Assembly (NCBI RefSeq): GCF_028769735.1
Contig: NC_088169.1
Coordinates: 45,413,229 to 45,477,228 of the forward strand
Reading direction: 5' to 3'
DNA from: Zonotrichia leucophrys gambelii
Taxonomy: Eukaryota; Chordata; Aves; Passeriformes; Passerellidae
Length of the DNA stretch: 64,000 bases
Program-made: the position numbers and the translations under genes
The notes under the pieces: generated by a model
Database searches by the model: none
Told to the model about the DNA's origin: nothing
Seen by the model: only the letters and a program-made list of their open reading frames with translations
Shown here: positions 39,901 through 51,728 of the stretch, piece after piece
How positions within the stretch are numbered: position 1 is the first letter of the stretch
How the letters are laid out: every line of letters starts with the position of its first letter

Positions 39901-41440
39901 TATTAAAGGATGTCAATATTATTTACTCTATGGATTTGCTTTATAGGACAATATATTGATTATTATGCTATATATATTTTGAGGATCTAATGCACTTTGA
40001 TAGTAACTTATTCTAGATTGCTGGATGCAGCAAATTCTTAACTGTATATTGAATTCTTACAAAAAAAATTCTGAGTGCATTCTCCTGAAAGGACTACATG
40101 TCTTTTCCCTTTGTTAAGTGTTTTGTATGCAGTAGTATGGCTCTTTGGCTTGTTTGTTTGTTTGTTTGTTTGCTTGTTTTATGGGCATTTACAATGTGCA
40201 CATTAAATCTTTAACAAATTATGTTTACACATTTATAGGTAATCTGAAATTTATTTGACTTGAAAGCACATATAGTGTTATTCAAATTTGTAATATCTGC
40301 CTTGGACAATCTTTGTCCCAGTAATTATGAAGGTGGTTCTATTACTGCATTTATTTTAAGGATGACCACACACTCTGTCTTTTACTGTCATTTCCTTATT
40401 TTAAATTTAATTGGTTAAAGATTACCCAGCTTATTTGTGAACTGAAAAACTCTATAATTCTTTAGTTATTAAATTAACTGTTAGCCTTCCCCTTAACCCT
40501 CCAGTATTAAAATCTGGTAAACATTCTGTTATGTCAGGCTTTCTGACATAATTCATTTTGTATTTATTATTAAGAGGAAACTGGGATGAATATTTTAAGA
40601 GTAAGTGTCGCTTATGACTGCATGCTCCTACTCAAAAGTGAGCAATAAGAAAATCAAGCTGTGAATTTTGCTTTAAAGCAGTTTCATGACAGAGATCATG
40701 GTACTGGCGTGAAGAAGAACTACTAAATCACTCTTTGCCTTTCTATTTGCTCACCTTTTCAAGACAGCATGTACTTATATCTAGACACTCATCCTGGGAT
40801 TCATGTCAGAGTAGTTTTACAGGAAGAAGAGGGAAGCTTAGGTGAGAAGCTAAGGACTGCAAGATTACTTTTCCTGTGGGTATCTCACTGTCACATTTGA
40901 GTTTTTCTTGAGTCTAGACATGCTATTATCACAATGATTGCTGATTCTGACTCACAGTGGAATGCTCTTGAATGGGTAGATGTAGAAGCGCGGTATTGCC
41001 TTTTGCCTTATATTTGACACAATATTCTGATCTGGGTTTTAAAACTAACAAACTACTAAAGACAAAAGCTAAAATGGAATAAAAGAAATAAAAAAAATAG
41101 AAAAAGGCCTACACACACACAAAAAAAAGAAAAAATAACATTAAAAGCCCACTGAGTTTATTTCTGAGGAGAGACTAAAGGGATAATTTACAAATTTAAA
41201 AAGGGGGACATGAGAAAAAATTTAATGAGATTAATTTAATGAGAACAATGAGAAAAAAAAAAAGAGAAAAATTTAAATGTCAACAGACCATTAACATGAA
41301 ATCAAATCATTAAATCTTAGAAAACTTCACAGTTCATACCCCTTCTACCATATGTCAATATAGTAAGCTCATCAGTTAATAGTTATTTGGTTATCCTCTT
41401 CTTTGCACAATGCAATTTACTTTTTTCTGATGGAAAGTGA
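36943..41440. other. Non-coding AT-rich DNA
   Basis: No gene seen. It contains a TTTG repeat at 40150-40174 and A-rich patches at about 41.08-41.27 kb. Nothing else recognised. Confidence 0.6.
40150..40174. repeat. (TTTG)n microsatellite
   Basis: About six tetranucleotide units. The same motif occurs inside CR1 copy 2 at 18.93 kb but without flanking similarity. Confidence 0.9.
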
Positions 41441-41740
41441 ATTTCAGCCAGGGCTCTGCATGGATCAGCGACTCCCTGGGGCTGGAGGTCTCCCCATGTG
41501 GCCATAGTTTTGGTGCTGTGTGGCCAAGTCCCGTGTCACTGTCCCAGCCTTCCTAGGGGACAGGCCAAGGATGGGTTGGGACACTGGCCCTCAGGTGACT
41601 GCCAGGGTGCATATCCAGACCAACAGGGTCCATGATCTCACATAAGCATTGCTGTAACACTGCGATTGAGGTGAGCATCCAAGGTGAGCTCTCTGGCCTA
41701 GCAGAACTTCTCCAGAGAAGGAAACGCCATTCTTCAGGCA
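41441..41740. other. Unassigned GC-rich island
   Basis: About 300 bp with strikingly higher G and C than either flank and sharp edges. It contains ggggctggaggtctcccc and a 62-codon minus-strand frame starting MPEEWRFLLWRSSARPE, which I do not recognise. The sharp boundaries suggest an inserted element, perhaps retroviral, but no family-specific motif could be named. It lies about 700 bp from an LTR-like fragment. Confidence 0.35.
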
Positions 41741-42435
41741 TCCTCTAATTCTTTTCATAAAAGCCAAAAAATTTGGAGAAGATGGGAGTAGGCTCAGAAT
41801 CCTGACAAGTTTTTATCTTGGTTTATTTTCTGTGAAAGTTTATTTAAAAATCTGACATCCAGTATTTTGAAGAGCATGTAAATATACAAAGATATTTCAC
41901 AAAAGTTAGAAAAACCCACAAACCCCTAACTAATTTTATACTAAACAAGGAAAGAAGCAAAATGTAAAATGAATTCAAAATATTTAAGGGTCTCAGTTGC
42001 AAAAACTTAATTCATGCCTCCATAGGGAATAATTGATTTACTTGGGAATGAAAGACTTTTGACATGAATAAAATTTATTTGTAGGAGTCAAATGTCCACA
42101 TTCAGCTAAATGTAATTGGACAAGCAATTTGATATTCACTTACAGTATCTGTCAATTTTAAAAGCATTTTTAAAGCTTCTTTTTACTTATATGCAATTTT
42201 AGTATGTTTGGAGTACATTCTGCTCTTCCTTTAGAAGACTTTATTTTAAAAGTATGCTCTTTCAAAACGTATTTTTACTATGACTTGTTCTCTGAGAGTT
42301 AGCAGTGCTCAGCCTAACAAAACAGAGTTGCTAAGACTCTTGCCCATAAATACATCAGGAAGGCAAACACCAATAATCTCCTGCATTTGCCTTTTAATTT
42401 TGTGAGCTGGGGCAAGAAGTGGTCAGCCACAGAAC

Positions 42436-42600
42436 TGTGGGGGGTTGACCTCAAACTTTAGCCCACCTAACCACTCTCTGACTCTCCCACCCCAGCTCGA
42501 TGAGGTGGGCAAGTAATTTGAAAAAGTTCGCGCTACAGACCAGGAGATCAATTAGTGATTATCACAATGGGAAAAGGAGAATGGACTTGGATCTAAATGC
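42436..42600 (-). mobile_element. Endogenous-retrovirus LTR fragment (terminal part)
   Basis: The plus strand starts tgtggggggttgacctc, then shows a 'tagcccacctaaccactctctgactctccca' block, gatgaggtgggcaag, ggagatcaattagtgatt and atcacaatggg. These blocks, in this order, resemble the antisense of the 3' end of a common avian ERV LTR whose sense strand ends in CA. The LTR therefore points along the minus strand. Only the terminal part is present; no promoter half, no internal gag-pol-env and no partner LTR were seen. Strongly diverged. Confidence 0.5.
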
Positions 42601-42720
42601 TTGGATCCCCACAGGTTGTGGGAGTGTTTTGTGTCCCACATTGCAGGGTCCCCAGGTCATCTGGGTCCCCCCATGCAGTGTGGTAGCACAGGTAGGCCCA
42701 GCTGTGTGAGTGCACCAGTG
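42601..42720. other. GC-rich sequence adjoining the LTR fragment
   Basis: Continues the GC-rich composition with ggtccccaggtcatctgg and gggtccccccatgcag. It ends near a 'gagtgcaccagtggcag' segment, after which AT-rich DNA returns. It may belong to the same retroelement, but I see no diagnostic motif. Confidence 0.3.
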
Positions 42721-45700
42721 GCAGAAATACAAAATATCTCTGTATGTCTATAGCCACCACTTCTATAGCCTTTCTCCATCACAATAATTGCTTTCTAGAA
42801 ACAGGTGCTTCTCTGCAATGCAGAAACATACCTGTTCTCTAGAAATCTTTTGTATTACTTATCTGCTTCTTTAAATATTGTCAAAATATGTATTTCAGCA
42901 CTCCTCTGTCTAGAAACCATCTATGAGAACAGCAGGTGATTTTGTAATTGACTCATTTGGAGTTGTTAATATCTGCACTTTACACCATGTTGTTATAACC
43001 TGTGAGTTGTGACCTTTTTTTTTTAACTTTTCACAGGAAAAAAAAATTGACATTAATTTTTCAATTGTACACATACTTAAATTACAAGCAAGCTCTCATC
43101 ATAGCTGTCTTTTTCATTGAAGACCTGTATAAAACATTTTTTATCAGAGATTTAGATTCTTGCACTTTATAGTTTCATACAGAAAGAAACGGGGTTTCTT
43201 TCTCTTCAGTAAAAGTTAATTTAAGAAAATTTACATTTGTGTTATCATGCATTTATATTAAAACATAGGCTCGCTTTATAAATTTCTTAGGACCATGCAT
43301 TTTTACCCTAATAAAACTTTAATCTAGAACAGTCATAGCAAAATATTGAGTTCCAAACAGTGATGCTGAAATACCAGTTTTAGTTCATACACATCTCTGC
43401 TAACTGAAAAATTACTCTTATATGGAGACACACAGCCTAGTTTTCTACCAAACTTTAGTATTTGCACCATATAATTATTGGTTTATGAAAATCGCAACAC
43501 TATTACCCTCTGTCCCCCTTAAATTAGGTTAAAATTTAACATTACTAATTCTTCTAACAGAACATTACTAATTATTTTCTCAAAATTTGTGGCTCAGACA
43601 CTGACTGATGGTCTCATTCAAGATGTAGTAAAACATACACTTCCCACTGCAGACAATTAAATGTATCTTTAAAGACATGTCCTTGCTTCAATATAATTCT
43701 TGACTCCACCAGGAATGTTTTAGATTATGTAAAAAACAAGTCAAAGCAAGGAGAAACAGAAAATTATAAGATTCAGCATTGTTATTCAGAGAGAATGCAG
43801 TATGTGCTAAATTATCCTTTAATTCATTAACCTTGGTAAATCTACAAGAGTACTTTAAGTTCAACATCTGCTCACGTACCTTTGAAGTCTGAGGCTAACC
43901 ACAAAAAATACAGTTATGCTGATTTAGCAGTTGAATCTCTAAGTTAAGATGACATTCAGAATATAGTTTTTAATTATCAGAAGCAAATCCCAAGGAAATG
44001 CCTGAATATTGAAAAATGCATTTCCTTCAATACATTCTTCAGCATGCTTTACATCATCCAGCATGAATAAAGTTATAATTTTCATAAAGTTTTAATCTAA
44101 AAAATTATACTTGGCTACAGTTAATGATGTAGCTTTTATTTCCTATAAATTATACTGGTGTACACACAGCTCTAGTGCTTCTCTAACAGCACCTCAAAAA
44201 TACATTAATATCTTCCTATAATTATTAACAGGGAAAATGGAAAGTGATTTTTTTCAGATGACTATTAGTATAATGAGAAAATGAAACCCTTGAAATCTCT
44301 AACAGATATTTAGATACAATTATTCAGTGTATTTCTTATCTGATAATAATTCTTCTTGAGGCAAATAAAGAATTACATCAGGATATCTTCCTCCCTACCC
44401 TGTTTACACTTTCTATATAGTTTAAAATCCATATTGGATATTTCTGCCTGTCAGTTAAAAAGAAATCATACTTTTTTTTGCTCATCTGTTTATTTCTAGA
44501 ATATAAAGTGTACATAGCAGATATAATAGACCATTTATATATATAATATGTAGATATAATGACTATCTTCATTTAAAAGCAAAAAACTTCTTCAATCTGT
44601 TGAAATGTCATTCCTATTCTGTTCTGATTGTACACATCTTAATGATGTCCCATCTCTGGCTACGACTTTAAATTTACCTGAATTTAAGAAATCAAGGTGA
44701 AAAAAAGCCCTGTCTTTTATTGTTTAAATGTAGAAAAGGAACAAAATTGTTTGTATCTTCTCCATGTCTGCTAAAATCTGCCCCTACTGAAAGCTGAGTA
44801 AACTTTACAATTGATTTCACGTCTTCACAAGACTACATTCTTTCATATAGGCATGCGGTGCTCCTGGAATCAATAAGTCTCACATTAAAAATGTTGAGAT
44901 ATTTTTAAGTGAATTTAGGAAGATTTTGGAGAGAATCCAACAACTGGTTTGTTTTTTTTTTTCTTCTGTGACTGGTAAAACCAATTCTGACTGACAAGTA
45001 TCTCAAGTGGAGAAGAAGACATTGGTTGTTTCACTGAGAACACTTTCAAGTCTTCAAGTCTTAATTTTCAACAATGAGTGGAGAAACATCTGATGGAGAA
45101 CTGCATCATATTCAGAAACGTGCCATTAAACACACTTTTTGCTTAAAGTTACTGTGATTTTTATTATTTCAAGCCTTCAAAAGGAAACAGCAATATCTGG
45201 GAATGATAGCTTTTATCATGATAATGCCATATTGTGCTCACTAAGCAACAGTTTCATATTTTACTGGGTCACACTGGTGACATTAGTGGCAGTGGATTCA
45301 AGATTAAGAAGTGCATATTCACGGATACCTGCATGACTGCAGTTGAATAAATTATGATTATGAGTAATAGATGCTTGTTTTGAGTAGCTCACAGAAATAT
45401 GCATTGAAATTTAATGCATTTAAAGTTTTTTTATTTTGCATATCTCTGAAAATGTGACTGCTGTCCTCAAAATGTCAAGTGATAATTCTAAAAAGTCTCC
45501 TATTATACACCTTCTGGTGTCATGCTTTCATTTTTTCATTTTGCAAAACATATGTGCAAACTGCTCACTATCTGATGTGATATATGGGTTTTCTTCTTGT
45601 TTCCTTTAGCATATCAAATAATGGAGTCCCTAATTAATCATTAATAATTGAGTAACTAATTAAAATTAATTAGTATCACAGTATTTTAAACATCTGTGGA

Positions 45701-46998
45701 AAATTATGTATCTTCTTGAAACTGTGTATGATATATTAGACCTGGCTATATCAGCACACATTGTTATATTGAATTAAGAAGTTGGTTTGCTCCATTAAAA
45801 TGAATTGATTTTATTAGTTCTTACCATTATTCCTACATGCTCTTTTCTTCCTAAGCTTTGATCCATAACACCTGTGCAAATTCTTATTCTTTCAAGCAAT
45901 TCAGAAATGTTACCATACTTTGCTATTATTTTATCCCTTTTCTCTAAGCAACTTTTTCCTTAAACAGATTTAGATTTTTTTCCATGGATTTCCCTTACTC
46001 TTTTGTTAGGCTAACAAGTCTCATAACATTACTGCCAGCAGAATAGAAAATCAGAGGAAACGTTAGCATAAATATCCCTAGGCATGTTGTTTTCCTTTTA
46101 AGTTAAGAGCATATGCTCTCATTTTAATCACTGTGGAGAAGTAGATGCTTCTTGGGCACAGCTCAGCATCGAAGCTCTGGAACAGAGTCTGTTCAGAGCA
46201 CACAGAGAAGGGAACTAAAACATAGCAGTTGCCTCTGTATTATGCAGCAGGCCTTTTTTAGTTTCCATCTGGGTGCAGAGGAGAAGGCTTGCATCTGGAT
46301 GCCAGTGTACACACAGTTAAGGTGCATTCCTGGAGGTGCAAACATGGGCATAAAACACATATTTTATACATCAGAAGTAACTTTTAAACAATGCAGATTC
46401 ATAAACTAAATGGCATAAATATCCTTTTATCTAGTATGTCCTTCCAGGCACTCAAAAACACATTAGTGTTTTATCTGTTTCTTCTGTAATTCTGAGAGAG
46501 CTTAAAGACCAATCACAGCCACATTCAGGCTGTATAAGACACATACAAATCTGTAAAAAAGATCTGTATGTATTTATTATAACAATATTTATTTATTACA
46601 ACAGTATTCATACCTGAATGAACGTTTATCACACTCAGAATATTCATGTGACTGAACAGGGATCACATCTTTTATGCAGATAAAAGAATTTATTCATGGT
46701 CTAAGTAATGTTGAACAGTGTAATAAAAATACAACAAGCAGATATAATTAATCTAATTACACTCAATTTAACACTTTTCAGTCAAATTGTTAAATCATAG
46801 CATCATAACTAGCAATGCAGTTAAAATTATTGTGCACACAGATATTCTAGCATCTTCCCCTTTTCTCCATTGCAATACTCACTTTTCTAAGTACCTACAA
46901 AGGACAAAGGCCATATTTCCTACCATGAAATTCTTCCCTCAGTTGCCAGCACCCAGACCCCTTTGTCAAGGGTGGCATGGTGTCAGTAGTGGTGATAG
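42721..46998. other. Non-coding AT-rich DNA
   Basis: No gene or repeat family recognised. A locally TAATTA-rich stretch is at about 45.63-45.68 kb. Frames are short and without domains. Confidence 0.6.
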
Positions 46999-47235
46999 TT
47001 TTCTTTTTCTTTTCTTTTCTTTTCTTTTCTTTTCTTTTCTTTTCTTTTCTTTTCTTTTCTTTTCTTTTCTTTTCTTTTCTTTTCTTTTCTTTTCTTTTCT
47101 TTTCTTTTCTTTTCTTTCTTTTCTCTTTTCTCTTTTCTCTTTTCTCTTTTCTCTTTTCTCTTTTCTCTTTTCTCTTTTCTCTTTTCTCTTTTTTCTTTTT
47201 TCTTTTTTCTTTTTTCTTTTCTTTCTCTTCCTTTC
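46999..47235. repeat. 237-nt polypyrimidine tract: (TTTTC)22, (TTTTCTC)10, (TTTTTTC)4
   Basis: Every base on the plus strand from 46999 to 47235 is C or T. The first part is about 22 pure TTTTC units (to 47114). After one short unit come ten TTTTCTC units (47119-47188), then four TTTTTTC units (47189-47216) and a mixed CT end. The stepwise change from period 5 to two different period-7 units points to successive local expansions. Long homopurine-homopyrimidine tracts with mirror symmetry are known to form triplex (H-DNA) structures and to stall polymerases. Frames of 107-157 codons read through it (FLFFSF or KEKKRK repeats) are artefacts. Confidence 0.98.
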
Positions 47236-50200
47236 ACGTTTCCAAGCAGTCTGTTGCTAACACTACTCTTTTTTCCCTGATGCAGAATTTTACCTTCAAT
47301 GACCATTAAGTTTTATTAGACCCCTACCATATGTGGTACAATTCCTTGGTACAGTTGCATAAATCTAAGCTGAAGTTACAAACAAGTTAGAAGACAATCA
47401 TCAGATTGCTGGGCAATGTGGTGTTGCAGCTAAAACTAAGATGAAACAAACTCATGGCCAAACATGTCCATAAAGTCCTGAAAAGCTATTAGCCCTTTTA
47501 TTCCTAAGTTAATAAGAGAACTCTGATGGGATAAGAACTGTGAAAAGCCTACATCTGCTGTTTTGCAGTGCTATAGCTGTAATTGTTCTTCTGGGTACTC
47601 TGAATTCTTACAGAATTTAAGAGCTCATAGCTTGTGCAGGCTTTTCTAACAAATTATCATTTTCTGTTTCATTATTTTCCTTTTTCATTTGATGCTTTCT
47701 AACAAGAGTGAACCTTTCTCTGAGGTAGCCTCTTGTTTTCCTTCTGCTCACAAACCCTTAGTCTGCTTAGTGTGCAAAATTCTCTTTGAATAACTAAGAT
47801 TCTAAAAGCATGATGGACCTTTTCTAACCTAAGGTTTAACAAGCAAGTTTTCTGAGGCTGAGCTACTAATCCAAAGAATGTCTTAAAAGACTTTAAATAA
47901 ACATATTTTAAATAAATTTTAAATAAACACTTTTCTACTTATGTCTAAGGGCACAACCATCTAGCAGAGGGTTGTAGTTATATAACTTTGTATAAAAAAA
48001 AAATAAAAACAACTATATGTGCTGGCTTATGTTGTTTTTCTGTGCAATGTTTCTAAAATAATGTGAGGATTTTTTTATTTTTTTATTTCAGCAGTGCAAT
48101 ATTTTTATAGAATGAAAGCAGGGATACATCTTGCATGTGTTGTGATTGCCTTAGGGCACAGGAAAATGCTTGAACAGGAAAAAGCAAACTAGGAGAAAAC
48201 ACATATATACACACAAAATTAAACTATAATGCCTAGTGTTGCCAGGTTATTGTATTAAATTCTCCATAGTCTAATTCAGTTGAGAGTTACAATATTCGTA
48301 CAAAATATATATCACTTGAAAAGAGCTGCTGAAATTTTCATTCCCTTTCAGATCTTTCATCTAAAAAAGTCACCAAACCCCCAAACCCATAACCTGAATT
48401 ATTCTTAAGAAGTCTCAGAATCTGAAAACTCCTTTTTTTGTTTTTAAAATGTGAAGTTCTAAAAGTGAAATCCATATTTTTTTCCAAAGGCTCCTGAGTG
48501 TGTTTTTTCCTTCATATACACTAGGACAAAATGTTGATGTATTCAACCCTACATCTTAATTCACAATTGAGCTTTCCTGTTATTGTTGAATTTTGGTAAT
48601 TCTCTGAAAACAGACAATGAGTCAGGTTAAAAAATGAGACACGGATTAATCTGCACAGGGTGGAAATTTTCCACAAATCAAGCATAGCAAGGAGAAAGCA
48701 CAAGAAGGCACACAGTAAGGTTTACATAAACCTGCCTATCTAGTACACAGCTATTGCCTATCTAATGCATAATCACTCGGTTTGTGCGACCTTATGCAAC
48801 ATCTGAGCCTGCATGGGCCTCTCTGGGGGTCACCTGGGGTTGTGCCCCTTACTCCATTTCAGAGTTCACCTCAGGACACACAGAGTACAAGATTGCTGGC
48901 CAAATAAGATGTGATCTACAGCCCCAGCACCATATTTTCTTAATCAGTTGCCAAGCAGGACATAAAATGCAAAAGCTTTCTATAAGCAGCACCTGTTTAA
49001 CACACCTGATAACATCTACATGCATTTAAAAGAGGGGTCAAAAATGAGAATTTTACCATCAATTTCCATCTACAACAGAGATCAAAGATGGATAGAGAAT
49101 TCTGCTTAAAGGCATCTCCGTCTGTAATGGTTTCACTGTTTTATGCTATTAAAAGATAAAGTTATTTATTACTTATATCCTTTTTTATGTGTCATGATTT
49201 TATGACAGAAGGCAACTTAATTTTTTATTCTTTTCCTAGTCCTTTGTGTGATCCAGCATGTATTGTCCAACTAAATTTTCAGTTGTGAACTATTATTAAC
49301 TTATCATATTATAGAAGAAGCTTTTTAACAGCTGCCAGTGCTTGTCAATAAACTTCAGTGTAAGTACAATTATAGCAAGGCTGGTTTTGCTGTGAAAATT
49401 TCACCTGTAATGTTTTACCACCTTTAAAACATACATATTTTTTAAAAAGAATGAAGCAGCTATCCACTACAGAGTTTTCTTATGAATTAAGAAATAACCC
49501 AAAACCGGGAAAAAATTAATGCAATTAGATGCAATACAATGTTTGAGATCCAAATGGGAATAAAGGAAGACTGTAAGATTTACAGGAAAGCAGAGAAAAT
49601 ATTTGTGTAGGGACTGTGGTTTTGTTTTGTTGTTTGTGTGGGTTTTTTTGTTTGCAGTTGATTTGCTTTTCCTTTTCTCTGCCTGATACAATTTCTTTGT
49701 TTCTTTTTTCCTTTTCTTTTTTTTTTTAATGGCACATACTGTCAGTGTAATATAAAGCCTCTGTTAGTTTTGACAGCAATAATTCAGTGATACTTCGCAT
49801 TTTCCTTTGGGGCCTGATTCATTGAATAGTTACCTGAGTCATTCTGACACCTGCAGTAAAAGTCACATTACTAACAGCAATATATAGCTTAATAAGATCC
49901 TTTTTTTCACTTAGAAAATTACCATGCTTTGTAACAAAAATGTAACCACAGGGAATTTTATTAGCACGGGTGAACAGAAGGAGCAGCAAAAGCAGCCTGA
50001 GAGCACTTGAGCAATGCAAAAGACCACAAGACATGATCTATGTAAATTGAATTCATACCATATTGTGCCATGAGCTCTGTTCATGCTTAATATGTGCATT
50101 GTGACTTTGAGGTAGCCAGAGACACATTTAAAATGCAATGGAAAATCCTAATGGATTCAATGATTTTGGTTTCCAATTCTACTAGAGAATTACATATTAA

Positions 50201-50849
50201 ATAGACATCAAATATTTTTCCCTTTAACTTCCTCTTGGGTTATCAAAAAAAAAAAAAAAAAAAAGACAAATCTTCCTGGTTTTGTCTGTCATTTTCTCTT
50301 TTCAAAAAAAATTCTTTCTTATGTTCTTTCTCTCCTTTCATATTAAACTGTTCAAAATCTTTTTGCCTTTTTCATAAATTGGTATGAATTCTTTTTATAA
50401 AATACAAAGAAGAGGATTTCTTGTTTGACTTTATAAATTAGCAATAAAGACAGATAAACCACCTTTTGTTGTTTTTGTTTCTTTTTCTTGTGAGAAAGGA
50501 CATGCATCTGAAGATATGGTATGGCTTTGAGTTGTCCATTGAAGAGCAGATAGAGTATGGAGCCAGTAATTCATAAGAAAGAATTGGCAAACTGAATTGC
50601 AACCTGGTGCTGCAGCAAGTCATAAGATTTCAAATCAGCTTTTTTCCTACAGGAAAGAATGACTTTATCTTATAGACATGTCTAAGCTTCTTTTAAAGTA
50701 ACACAACCACATATTTCTCTTGATTTGGAGTCTATGTCAAAGTTAGTTTCTACATACTAGGTTTTGTTAAAAGGGCTGAAGCTGGGACTTATCTGACAGT
50801 GTGGTGTAGTGTTTTAAACCAGACCAGGTTTAATAGATGTATGCAGCAT
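47236..50849. other. Non-coding AT-rich DNA
   Basis: No gene seen. A slightly GC-richer patch at about 48.79-48.95 kb (gggggtcacctggggttgtg) was not assignable. T-rich runs occur at 49.63-49.73 kb and an A run of about 18 at 50.247 kb. Confidence 0.6.
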
Positions 50850-51080
50850 CCCACTCTCCAGTAGTGGGACAGGGAAGAAAATCAGGAGGGCAAAAGTGAG
50901 AAAACTAGTGAGTTGAAAGACTTTTTAATAGGTAAAGCAAAAGCTGAATATGCAAGCAAATCAAACTAATTGATTTGCTTCTTCAAATCAGCAGATAGTT
51001 ATTTAGCCTTTTCCAGGAAAACAAGGCTTCTTCACATGTAATAGTTACTTGGGAATATAAAAGCCAGAGGCAATAGAGAA
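50850..51080 (-). mobile_element. Endogenous-retrovirus LTR fragment, second family
   Basis: The plus strand shows, in order, tgggacagggaagaaaatca, ggagggcaaaagtgagaaaa, ctagtgagttga, agactttttaataggtaaag, aaaagctg, 'ttccaggaaaacaaggcttcttcac' and gtaatagttacttggg. This is the order found in the antisense of a common avian ERV LTR (its 3' half, R-U5 side), so the element points along the minus strand. The promoter half is missing. It directly abuts the next LTR fragment, which reads as a different family, suggesting nested or adjacent insertions. A 27-nt hairpin (50954-50980) lies inside it. Confidence 0.6.
50954..50980. repeat. Hairpin, 11-bp arms and 5-nt loop
   Basis: aagcaaatcaa, loop actaa, ttgatttgctt: a perfect inverted repeat within the LTR fragment. 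Confidence 0.85.
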
Positions 51081-51129
51081 AAAAAAAAACAAAACAAAAA
51101 AACAGGAAAAAGACAAGAACAAGAAATGT

Positions 51130-51728
51130 CATATCTTGAGATGAAGTCAAAAAGATCACTTACCAAATGCCATCATAGACAAAACAGACTCAGACTGGGA
51201 ACAATTTGGTTTATTGCCCAATAAGCAAGATATGGACAGTGAGAAAAAAAAAGCACAAGCATTTAACTTCCTTCCTCCCCCTATTCCCTGGCTCACCTTC
51301 ACACCTTCATCCCCTATTCCTCTATCTTCTCCCCACCAGAGCAGTTCAGGGGAAGATGGGAAATGGGGGTTGTGTTGATAACATCTGCCCTCTGCTGCTC
51401 CTACCTCCTCACAAGTTTACCCAGAGCTGGCTAGACTATGCAGAGACAGCAGGGGGAAAAAATCCTTTCCCCCATGGAATTCCTCCTTCTCTTCAGGCTT
51501 TAATCTTAGTTCTAACCTCATCTATCTTCATGACATTTTCATCCTTTCTTAAGTATGTTTTAAGTGAGGCACCGTTATTTTGGCTGAGAGCCTCAGCCGT
51601 GCCCTCTGGTGAGTTCATTGGAGCCAGCTGGAATGTGGCATTTGCAACATGGGCAGCCCCAGCCTCCCCTCACTGAGGCCACCCCTGCAGCCATCTATTA
51701 CCACAATTTGGCATCTAGATTCAATACA
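51130..51728 (-). mobile_element. Endogenous-retrovirus LTR (probable solo LTR, internally deleted)
   Basis: About 600 bp on the minus strand. The right edge (plus) ends agattcaataca, so the sense strand starts TGTATTGAA, the expected TG start. Next, antisense blocks read ctgcagccatctattacc, gaggccaccc, 'ggagccagctggaatgtggc' and agagcctcagccgtg, and then 'ttcttaagtatgttttaag', which takes the place of the AT-rich promoter region. Toward the left edge come a C/T-rich segment, 'gaagatgggaaatgggggttgtg', and the antisense polyadenylation signal TTTATT at 51210-51215, followed by gatcacttaccaaatgccat and gacaaaacagactcagac. The order fits an avian ERV LTR read backward. The central part is shorter than the family's usual form as I recall it. 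No gag-pol-env body is attached, so recombination to a solo LTR is likely. Frames across it are not genes. Confidence 0.65.

Noticed and set aside
46787..47309. Frames of 157, 110 and 107 codons on both strands
   Set aside because: They are translations of the polypyrimidine tract (Phe/Leu/Ser repeats, or Lys/Glu/Arg on the other strand), forced open by composition.
51206..51676. 156-codon plus-strand frame
   Set aside because: It runs antisense across an LTR and shows no protein similarity; the C/T-rich LTR segment explains its composition.
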